This document shows positions 1 through 5,180 of a stretch of 5,180 nucleotides of DNA, in pieces; the first letter of the stretch is position 1, and every line of letters begins with the position of its first letter. This stretch comes from Betaproteobacteria bacterium (GTDB lineage: Bacteria; Pseudomonadota; Gammaproteobacteria; Burkholderiales; Rhodocyclaceae): contig JAIFNM010000202.1 of the NCBI GenBank assembly GCA_020047725.1, positions 1 through 5,180 of the forward strand, written 5' to 3'. A program made the translations under genes and the position numbers. The notes under the pieces were generated by a model. It worked only from the letters and a program-made list of their open reading frames with translations. It was not told the origin of the DNA and searched no databases.

Positions 1-1
1 G

Positions 2-658
2 CGCAGCATTGGCACCGTCTTTCAGGCCTACAACCTCTTCCCTCACCTGACCGCGCGCGAAAACGTTCTGCTTCCGCTGGTCAAGGTTCATGGCCTGCCA
101 GCGACGGAGGCACACGAAATCGTCGAATCCTTGTTTGAGCGCTTCCAGCTCGCGCCGCATGCCGACCGGCGACCGGCGGAACTCTCCGGCGGCCAGCAGC
201 AGCGGGTGGCCATCGTCCGCGCCATCGCCATCAAGCCGCGTTTTCTCATCTTTGACGAACCGACCTCCGCCCTTGATCCGGAGATGACCGCCGAAGTCCT
301 CGACTTCATCGCCGAGCTGCGCGCTGAAGGCCGCAATCTGATCATCGTCACGCACAATATGGGCTTTGCCCGGCAGGTTTCCGACCACTGCCTGTTTATT
401 GCCGAGGGCCGCGTGCTCGAGCAAGGGCGGTCAAGCGAGCTTTTCAGCGAGCCCCAGAACCCCCTTCTGGTAAACTTCCTGGCCAAGGTGCTCCGCTATT
501 GGAGCGCCGTCTCTCCCTGCTCAAACGCGATCGCCTTCAATGCCCGAATCCCTGCTTCATTCCGAACTCGCCGCCCAACTGGCGCAGCGTTCCGTCGACG
601 GCCTGACGCGCACGCGCCGCACGCTGGATGCACCGTGCGGACCACTTGCACGCGTTGA
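2..658 (+). CDS. Polar amino acid ABC transporter ATP-binding protein, 3' part, with unusual read-through tail
   Basis: This is the cytoplasmic ATPase that powers an importer, most like the GlnQ/HisP polar amino acid group; the exact substrate cannot be told. The 5' end, including Walker A, lies outside the window. Visible residues show the Q-loop (VFQAYNLFPHLT, residues 7-18), the signature LSGGQQQR (61-68), Walker B FLIFDEP with D85 and E86, the D-loop SALDP, and the switch histidine in VTHNMGFA (H118). The family usually ends near a motif like FLAKVLRY, seen here at 159-166 (up to base 499). The next codon is TGG (500-502) instead of a stop, so the frame continues for 52 residues to TGA 656-658. 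From base 540 that tail is simply bioF read in another frame, so it is unlikely to be functional. One G-to-A change, or loss of one G at 501-502, would restore a stop after Y166. The ATPase assignment is secure; the real C-terminus is not. Confidence 0.9.
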   Translation, partial: RSIGTVFQAYNLFPHLTARENVLLPLVKVHGLPATEAHEIVESLFERFQLAPHADRRPAELSGGQQQRVAIVRAIAIKPRFLIFDEPTSALDPEMTAEVLDFIAELRAEGRNLIIVTHNMGFARQVSDHCLFIAEGRVLEQGRSSELFSEPQNPLLVNFLAKVLRYWSAVSPCSNAIAFNARIPASFRTRRPTGAAFRRRPDAHAPHAGCTVRTTCTR

Positions 659-1689
659 CGGCCGCGAGTTGATCAGCTTTTGCAGCAACGACTATCTGGG
701 CTTGGCCAACGATCCGGCAGTGGTCGAAGCCGCCCGAGCCGGCGCAACAACCTGGGGCATCGGCGGCGGGGCTTCGCATCTGGTCAGCGGCCATCTGGCG
801 CCGCATGAAGCGCTGGAAGAGCGGCTTGCCGCCTTCACCGGCTTTGCCCGCGCCCTGCTCTTTTCCACCGGTTACATGGCCAACCTCGGCATCGTGCCGG
901 CGCTGGTCGGGCGCGGCGATGCGATCTTCGCCGATAAGCTCAACCACGCCTCGCTGATCGACGCCGTGCAGCTTTCGCGCACAGAAAGCCACCGCTACGC
1001 GCATGGCGACCTCGCCGTGCTTGAACGCCAGCTCAGCGCCAGCACCGCGCCGCGCAAGCTGATTCTCACCGACGCCGTGTTCAGCATGGACGGCGATCTG
1101 GCACCGCTGCCCGGCCTGCTAGAACTGGCCGAACGTTTCGATGCCTGGCTAGCGCTCGACGACGCACACGGCTTCGGCGTGCTCGGCGCGCAGGGTCGCG
1201 GCAGTCTGGCGCACTTCAATCTACCCGCAGCGCAACGTGTCGTTTACATGGGCACACTGGGCAAGGCGGCCGGGGGCTCCGGCGCATTCGTCGCCGGATC
1301 GCAGACTGTCATCGAGTGGCTGCTGCAACGCGCCCACCGGGTCGAGTCCGGCCATGGCCTGCGCGCTGCTCGCCAGTCTGGACCTGATCGAAGGCGGCGA
1401 TGCCCGGCGTGAGCATCTGCGCCAACTCACCGCCCAACTGCACGACGGTCTGGCTGACACCCGCTGGCAACTGATGCCTTCGCCAACGGCAATCCAGCCG
1501 GTGATCATCGGCGACAACCACGAAGCGCTGCGCGTCGCCAGTGCGCTTTACGAGCGCGGCCTGTGGGTTCCGGCCATTCGTCCGCCGACGGTGCCGAAAG
1601 GCAGCGCCCGCTTACGTGTTTCGCTGACCGCCGCGCACAGCACCAAACATGTAGCGCAACTCGTCGACGCCCTGCGGGATCTGGCATGA
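540..1689 (+). pseudogene. bioF: 8-amino-7-oxononanoate synthase, frameshifted (bioF)
   Basis: BioF is the PLP enzyme that condenses pimeloyl-ACP (or pimeloyl-CoA) with alanine to give KAPA. The first half (540-1334, 265 residues) has FCSNDYLGL (47-55), the NHAS histidine H137, FSMDGD (181-186), DDAHGFGVLG with D207 and H210, and the PLP lysine K242 in TLGK. After QRA (263-265) homology stops and the frame ends at TGA 1410-1412, giving a 290-residue product. Homology resumes in another frame from 1348 (PAMACALLASLDLIEGG) to TGA 1687-1689, including AIQPVIIGDN and the AIRPPTVP motif. Against remembered E. coli BioF, 10 residues (30 bases) are expected between the halves; only 13 bases are present. 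A net loss of about 17 bases therefore shifts the frame and removes the conserved STxMPP-like segment. The intact gene would encode about 388 residues (E. coli 384). No clear ribosome binding site precedes the ATG at 540, but the N-terminus aligns. Sequence error remains possible. Confidence 0.88.
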
Positions 1690-2531
1690 GCCTTCCCGAC
1701 CTCGTTCTGGTCCACGGCTGGGGATTGGGCAATCCGGCGTGGGACACGATCCTGCCAGCGCTGGCCACGCGCTTTCGTGTGCAGCTGTTTACGCTTCCCG
1801 GTTACAGCATGCCGGAAAGCCTTATGAATAAACAATCTACGGATCAATGCCTCGGAGATCCGCATGAAAAAACGGCCTTCAGCCCTACCCTCTGTAGAAC
1901 GCCATTTAATGAGCCTTCCAGCGCATCGTTCCGCCAAACAGCCCAAGTGCTGGCTGAGAGCCTGCCCGCAAACTGCATCCTGTGCGGCTGGTCGCTGGGC
2001 AGCCTGCTGGCTTTGCAGGCTGCCGTATTCGCACCGCAGCGTGTCAAGAAGCTGATCCTCATCGGCAGCACGCCCTGCTTTACGGAAGCCGCCGACTGGC
2101 CGCACGCCCAAGCACCGGATCTGCTCGACAGTTTCTCCGACGCCATTGCCAGCGATGCCGCCGGAACGCTGAAACGCTTCATCGCCCTGATCAACCAGGG
2201 TGACACCCAGGCGCGATCAATCGGCCGGGCGCTGAACCGACTACTTCTCGCCACGCCCTTGCCGGACACGCAGGACCTGCTGACCGGCCTCGGCTGGCTG
2301 CGCGATGTCGATCTGCGCCAACAGATCGCCACGATCACCGTTCCGACCCTGCTGATTCATGGAGAAAACGATCCGTTGATGCCGTGTGCCGCGGCCCAAT
2401 GGCTCAAGGGAACGCTACCCGACGCGCAACTTGAGGTATTCTCCGGGGCCGCCCATGCGCCATTTCTTAACGACCCTGACCGCTTCGCCACGCTGATTGG
2501 CGACCACTGCCATGCTCCCGCCTTCGATTAA
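1686..2531 (+). CDS. bioH: Pimeloyl-ACP methyl ester carboxylesterase BioH, with a 32-residue insertion
   Basis: BioH is an alpha/beta hydrolase that cleaves the methyl ester of pimeloyl-ACP once the chain is long enough, ending the BioC-BioH route. The ATG at 1686 shares an ATGA with the bioF stop, and LVLVHGWG (residues 6-13) follows at once, which fixes the start. The catalytic triad is visible: S103 in GWSLGS, D229 in HGENDPLMP and H257 in AAHAPF. Other family marks are STPCF (128-132) and VDLRQ (208-212). The protein has 281 residues against 256 in E. coli BioH. The excess lies between LPGYSMPES (37-45) and SSASFRQTA (78-86), where about 32 residues (46-77) have no counterpart in E. coli BioH. 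They fall in the loop after the LPG strand, before the nucleophile elbow, so folding may tolerate them. The frame stays open, so the gene may still work. The last 20 bases overlap bioC. Confidence 0.9.
   Translation: MSLPDLVLVHGWGLGNPAWDTILPALATRFRVQLFTLPGYSMPESLMNKQSTDQCLGDPHEKTAFSPTLCRTPFNEPSSASFRQTAQVLAESLPANCILCGWSLGSLLALQAAVFAPQRVKKLILIGSTPCFTEAADWPHAQAPDLLDSFSDAIASDAAGTLKRFIALINQGDTQARSIGRALNRLLLATPLPDTQDLLTGLGWLRDVDLRQQIATITVPTLLIHGENDPLMPCAAAQWLKGTLPDAQLEVFSGAAHAPFLNDPDRFATLIGDHCHAPAFD
1817..1917. repeat. Imperfect palindromic insertion inside bioH (candidate small mobile repeat)
   Basis: This stretch encodes the extra residues of BioH. Its core is about 46% GC by my count, clearly lower than the flanks. 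The ends form imperfect inverted repeats: aagccttatgaa (1817-1828) against the reverse complement of ttaatgagcctt (1906-1917), 9 of 12 matching. Seven bases further in on both sides come TCTAC (1836-1840) and GTAGA (1894-1898), a perfect 5-base inverted pair. Ungapped 24-base arms match at 15 positions. Inside is a perfect 6-base stem, CGGATC (1840-1845) with GATCCG (1857-1862). The sequence AGCCTT occurs at 1818-1823 and 1912-1917, but 94 bases apart, which is out of phase for a simple target duplication. The pattern recalls the small palindromic elements that insert in frame into Rickettsia genes. Identity with any known family is not claimed, and the exact borders are uncertain. Confidence 0.45.
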
Positions 2532-3285
2532 GCAACGCGTCCGAGAGTCCTTCGACCGCGCCGCCACCACCTACGACAACGCCGCCATCGTTCAGCGCCG
2601 GGTCTGCGAGCGACTGCTCGAAGAACTTGATCCCGCGATGATGCCTCCGTCACACCTGCTCGACGCCGGTTGCGGCACCGGCTATGGCGCGCGCCGCGTG
2701 CGCCAGCGCTGGCCGGGTGCGCACATCACGGGCGTTGATTTCGCGCCGACCATGCTCAGCCTGGCACAGCACGACGTCGATGCCTGCTTCACGGCTGACA
2801 TCGAAAAGCTGCCCTTCGCCGATGAAAGCTTTGATCTGTGGTGGTCCAGCCTGACCATCCAGTGGTGCGACAACGACACGGCTTTTTCAGAAGCGGCGCG
2901 CGTGCTCAGGCCGAATGGCCGGCTTGCCGTAAGTACGCTTGGCCTGAATACCTTCCACGAACTGCGCGAAGCGTTTTCGGGCGTCGACCAGCACCGCCAC
3001 ACCCTGCCCTTCAGCGAGCCCGACGCGGTGTGCGCGGCATTGGCGCGTTCCGGATTTCGAAACATCACCCTGTTGCGCGAAAAGCACACGGTGCATTACC
3101 CGAACCTGAAAACCCTGCTGCGCAGCGTCAAGGACATCGGCGCGCACAACGTCGGTGAAGGTGCGCGCAGCGGAATGATGGGACGCCATGCCTGGCAGCA
3201 GGTGGAAGCCGCTTACGAACAACACCGCGAAGCCGCCGGCCTGCCGGCAAGCTACGACGTCATTCTCGCTTACGCACAAAAATGA
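2512..3285 (+). CDS. bioC: Malonyl-ACP O-methyltransferase BioC
   Basis: BioC uses S-adenosylmethionine to methylate the free carboxyl of a malonyl thioester, disguising it so that fatty acid synthesis can extend it to pimeloyl-ACP methyl ester. The 257-residue protein (E. coli 251) begins IKQRVRESFDRAATTYDNAA (residues 6-25), the typical BioC N-terminal helix. SAM motif I is LLDAGCGTGYG (49-59), followed by the acidic residue of VDFAP (75-79) and DIEKLPFADESFDLWWSSL (96-114). IQWCDN (116-121) and VLRPNGRLAVST (131-142) match the family. The later SVKDIGAHNV (205-214) corresponds to the E. coli LKGIGATHL region. The ATG at 2512 is preferred to a TTG at 2497 because the BioC alignment begins there; it lies inside the last 20 bases of bioH. 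No strong ribosome binding site is seen, so translation is probably coupled to bioH. The gene appears intact. Confidence 0.93.
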   Translation: MLPPSIKQRVRESFDRAATTYDNAAIVQRRVCERLLEELDPAMMPPSHLLDAGCGTGYGARRVRQRWPGAHITGVDFAPTMLSLAQHDVDACFTADIEKLPFADESFDLWWSSLTIQWCDNDTAFSEAARVLRPNGRLAVSTLGLNTFHELREAFSGVDQHRHTLPFSEPDAVCAALARSGFRNITLLREKHTVHYPNLKTLLRSVKDIGAHNVGEGARSGMMGRHAWQQVEAAYEQHREAAGLPASYDVILAYAQK

Positions 3286-3950
3286 ACTCACCGCACAAAC
3301 CCGCCTGGTTCGTCACCGGTACCGACACAGAAGTCGGCAAGACCTTCGTCACCTGCGCGCTGCTGCACCTGCTGCGCGCTCAAGGCCGGAGCGCCATCGG
3401 CATGAAACCGATCGCCGCCGGGACCGATGCAGAGGGGGAAAACGATGACGTCGAAGCGCTGATCGCCGCCTCCGGCTTCCAGGTGCTGCGCGAACTCATC
3501 AACCCCTATCTGTTTCAACCGGCCATTGCGCCGCATATCGCGGCGGCTGAAGAAGGCCGGGAGATTGACATCAGCGCCATCGTTACGGCCTTCGACACCT
3601 TGCGCGGAATGGCCGATGCCGTGCTGGTCGAAGGCGTCGGCGGCTTTTGCGTGCCGCTTGGCCCTCAGTGCGACGCCGCCGATCTGGCTGAAGCACTCGG
3701 TTTGCCGGTGATCCTGATCGTCGGCATGCGGCTCGGTTGCATCAACCACGCGCTTTTGACGCAACAGGCGATTTCCGCGCGCGGGCTGAAGCTGGCCGGC
3801 TGGATCGCTAATCGCATCGACCCGGAAATGTCGCGCTTCGAAGAAAACCTGGCGGCGCTGACGGAACGCATCAACGCCCCGCTGCTTGGAATCGTTCCGG
3901 CCAACAGCACGCCGGAACTAGCCGCCGGACTGATCCAGCTGCCGGATTAA
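3282..3950 (+). CDS. bioD: ATP-dependent dethiobiotin synthetase BioD
   Basis: BioD closes the ureido ring of 7,8-diaminopelargonate with CO2 and ATP to make dethiobiotin, the last step before BioB. The 222 residues (E. coli form about 225) carry the P-loop GTDTEVGKT (13-21, K20), MKPIAAG with substrate-contacting K42, the acidic pair D56-D57, NPYLFQPAIAPHIAA (74-88), VEGVGGF (116-122), VILIVGMRLGCINHALLT (143-160) and LAGWIAN (171-177). The third position of VEGVGG is valine where E. coli has alanine, a conservative change. The ATG shares an ATGA with the bioC stop, so translation is likely coupled. bioD is the last gene of the row; its stop is 2 bases from the stop of the convergent Hpt gene, and no hairpin terminator lies between them. 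No lesion is visible. Confidence 0.95.
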   Translation: MNSPHKPAWFVTGTDTEVGKTFVTCALLHLLRAQGRSAIGMKPIAAGTDAEGENDDVEALIAASGFQVLRELINPYLFQPAIAPHIAAAEEGREIDISAIVTAFDTLRGMADAVLVEGVGGFCVPLGPQCDAADLAEALGLPVILIVGMRLGCINHALLTQQAISARGLKLAGWIANRIDPEMSRFEENLAALTERINAPLLGIVPANSTPELAAGLIQLPD

Positions 3951-3956
3951 GCTTAA
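3947..3956. other. Ten-base palindrome holding two convergent stop codons
   Basis: The sequence TTAAGCTTAA is a perfect palindrome. It contains the TAA of bioD (3948-3950) and, on the other strand, the TAA of the Hpt gene (3955-3953). Only two bases separate the two coding regions, and neither gene has a GC-rich stem followed by a T-run here. Transcripts of the two operons must therefore end inside the opposing gene or be stopped by another mechanism. Confidence 0.8.
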
Positions 3957-4291
3957 GCGGCGTCTTTTGGCAGGACCGCAACCAGCCGCCTGACGCTATC
4001 GACGACATCGGCGGTCAGACGGTCCGCGCCCTCAAGACTGCCCGCCGCCGCCAGATGTTCCAGACGCTGCGCCAGCTCCCGTCCGCTTTCGCAGGAAAAG
4101 GTCGCCAGCATGCTCTTCACCGTATGCGCCTCGCGCCGCACGGCGGCCACGTCGCCGGACGCCAGCGCGCCTTCGAGGGCACTGCAATAGCCCTCGCTTT
4201 CGGCCACGAACAGCATGGCCACGTCGACAAAAAGCGCTTCGTCGCCACCCAGTCGCTCCAGCGCCTCGGCGTAGTTGTATAGATCGCTCAC
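3953..4291 (-). CDS. Stand-alone histidine phosphotransfer (Hpt) protein
   Basis: A small cytoplasmic four-helix phosphorelay carrier of 112 residues, essentially one Hpt domain. The phosphorylatable histidine is H56 in REAHTVKSMLATF (53-65), matching the Hpt pattern AHxxKS/Gxxx. Before it lie YAEALERLGGDEALFVDVAMLF (7-28) and a helix around ALEGALASGDVAAV; after it comes SGRELAQRLEHLAAAG (69-84), the usual fourth-helix region with LAxxLE. Such proteins move phosphate between the receiver domain of a hybrid kinase and a terminal response regulator. The start is GTG (4291-4289), overlapping the stop of the upstream HD-GYP gene as GTGA, with a strong ribosome binding site just before it. The partner is most likely the HD-GYP regulator next door, or a hybrid kinase further upstream; this is inferred from position only. 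Confidence 0.88.
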   Translation of the reverse strand: MSDLYNYAEALERLGGDEALFVDVAMLFVAESEGYCSALEGALASGDVAAVRREAHTVKSMLATFSCESGRELAQRLEHLAAAGSLEGADRLTADVVDSVRRLVAVLPKDAA

Positions 4292-5180
4292 CGCCTTACC
4301 TCCCCGAAATCCACGTTGCCTGGCTCTTCAGCATCCTGATACTGTTCGTAAATGACCAGCACCTGATCCCAGCTCGCGAGAAGAGCGTCGACACACGCCG
4401 GATCGAAGTGCTTGCCTGCCCCATCACGCAGATAGCCCGCGGCCTTGTCGATCGACCAGGCTTTCTTGTAGGGCCGTTCCGATGTCAGCGCATCAAACAC
4501 GTCAGCCACCGCGACGATGCGGCCGAACAGGGGAATCGCATCGCCGGAAACACCATACGGATAGCCCGAACCGTCGAACTTTTCGTGGTGTGAAATTGCG
4601 ATGGTTGCTGCCGACTTGAGCACATTCGATTGACTCCCCTTCAGCAACTCGAAGCCCTTTGTCGCATGGGTTTTCATCACGCCGAACTCCTCCAGCGTCA
4701 ACGCACCTTGCTTGAGCAATATCGAATCGGGAATGCCGATCTTGCCGACATCGTGCATTGGTGCCGCTTGCAGGATCAGTTGCTGATCCTCGACCGACAG
4801 CCCGAGGTGCCGTGCAATCAGATGCGAATAATGCGCCATGCGCTGAATGTGCGCGCCAGTCTCGGGATCGCGAAACTCGGCCGCGCGCGACATGCGGAAC
4901 AGCAGCTCCTGCTCGCGTTCATGAACAGCGGCCATCGCTTTCCGTACTTCCTCGGCCAGCCAGGCCGCCTTGTCGGCAAGCTTCTTGCGGCTGGCCCCCA
5001 GCGCCAGCATGTTGCGCACGCGGGCCGAAAACTCGACGCGATCAATCGGCTTGGTCAGAAAGTCAGTGGCGCCGCTCTGCAAGGCTTGATAGCGCACATC
5101 CTTGTCGTCGTTGGCCGTGATCATCAATATTGGAACTTCCTCCCGGCCGACAACCTTTCGCAATCGGGAGATCAGCTGGA
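4288..5180 (-). CDS. Response regulator with REC and HD-GYP domains, probable c-di-GMP phosphodiesterase, 5' end missing
   Basis: The 296 visible residues begin inside a receiver domain; the phosphoacceptor aspartate lies beyond the right edge. The remaining receiver shows VPILMITAND with the conserved threonine, ALQSGATDFLTKPID (visible residues about 32-46) and its conserved lysine. A charged helical linker follows (about 55-95), probably a coiled coil. The HD-GYP domain starts near EFRDPETGAHIQRMAHYS (101-118). The metal-binding HD pair is in MHDVGKIGIPD (141-151). HHEKFDGSGYPYG (197-209) holds the HExxDGxGYP signature, and ADVFDALTSERPYK (225-238) the third metal region. All core catalytic residues are present, so hydrolysis of cyclic di-GMP is expected, controlled by phosphorylation of the receiver. 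The C-terminal tail (DAEEPGNVDFGEVRR) is short. The stop overlaps the start of the Hpt gene. A TTG at 5163 is inside the receiver and is not the start. Confidence 0.94.
   Translation of the reverse strand, partial: QLISRLRKVVGREEVPILMITANDDKDVRYQALQSGATDFLTKPIDRVEFSARVRNMLALGASRKKLADKAAWLAEEVRKAMAAVHEREQELLFRMSRAAEFRDPETGAHIQRMAHYSHLIARHLGLSVEDQQLILQAAPMHDVGKIGIPDSILLKQGALTLEEFGVMKTHATKGFELLKGSQSNVLKSAATIAISHHEKFDGSGYPYGVSGDAIPLFGRIVAVADVFDALTSERPYKKAWSIDKAAGYLRDGAGKHFDPACVDALLASWDQVLVIYEQYQDAEEPGNVDFGEVRR
4298..4305 (-). promoter_or_regulatory. Strong ribosome binding site for the Hpt gene
   Basis: On the minus strand the sequence reads GGGGAGGT, ending six bases before the GTG at 4291. It contains a GGAGG core with good spacing and supports the GTG start over any later codon. 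It lies within the last codons of the HD-GYP gene, so the Hpt protein can be started independently as well as by coupling. It is the clearest ribosome binding site in the window. Confidence 0.75.

Noticed and set aside
131..658. ABC ATPase starting at the TTG at 131
   Set aside because: The frame is open to the left edge and encodes the Q-loop and following helices (RSIGTVFQAYNLFPHLT) before 131, so the gene is truncated by the window.
1332..1350. Programmed ribosomal frameshift in bioF
   Set aside because: There is no slippery heptamer, and about ten conserved residues are missing between the halves. A frame change alone would not restore a normal BioF.
1237..1689. Separate gene starting at the ATG at 1237
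   Set aside because: Until about 1347 this frame is a shadow of the BioF N-terminal part; afterwards it is the BioF C-terminal part. It is one broken gene, not two.
1818..1917. AGCCTT at both ends of the bioH insert as a target-site duplication
   Set aside because: The copies are 94 bases apart, so precise removal would put the rest of bioH out of frame. It could only hold with a further small change.
1548..2111. Long open frame on the minus strand opposite bioF and bioH
   Set aside because: It lies opposite recognised biotin genes, shows no domain-like composition, and is the kind of shadow frame common in GC-rich coding DNA. The same holds for the minus-strand frames at 537-1004 and 3288-3764.
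3951..3990. Intrinsic terminator after bioD
   Set aside because: The only palindrome is the short AT-rich TTAAGCTTAA, with no stable GC stem and no T-run.

Overview
The window looks like a piece of a GC-rich betaproteobacterial chromosome. A Rhodocyclales-like relative is my best guess, from the bioF-bioH-bioC-bioD order and the style of the proteins; this is inference, not a database match. Nearly every base is coding. No RNA gene, CRISPR array or transposase gene is visible.

Left edge (2-658, + strand): the 3' part of a polar amino acid ABC transporter ATPase. The frame runs through the point where the family normally stops (about position 499) and overlaps the next gene by 119 bases.

Centre (540-3950, + strand): four tightly overlapping biotin genes, bioF, bioH, bioC and bioD. 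BioC methylates the malonyl thioester so that fatty acid synthesis can build the pimeloyl chain. BioH removes the methyl group. BioF makes 7-keto-8-aminopelargonate (KAPA), and BioD closes the ureido ring to give dethiobiotin. bioA and bioB are not in the window. bioC and bioD look intact. bioF is broken: its two conserved halves lie in different frames, and about 17 bases, including a conserved active-site segment, are missing between them. bioH is open throughout but carries about 32 extra residues encoded by an AT-richer, imperfectly palindromic stretch (1817-1917), which resembles a small in-frame inserted repeat.

Right part (3953-5180, - strand, convergent with bioD and only 2 bases from it): a signalling pair. 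A response regulator with REC and HD-GYP domains (a probable cyclic-di-GMP phosphodiesterase, N-terminus outside the window) is followed, with a 4-base GTGA overlap, by a stand-alone histidine phosphotransfer (Hpt) protein. They probably belong to a multistep phosphorelay whose kinase lies beyond the right edge.

The points most worth checking are the bioH insertion, the bioF lesion and the lost stop of the ABC gene. Three anomalies within about 1.4 kb could mean a decaying biotin locus or sequence/assembly errors. I see no convincing new multi-gene system here.
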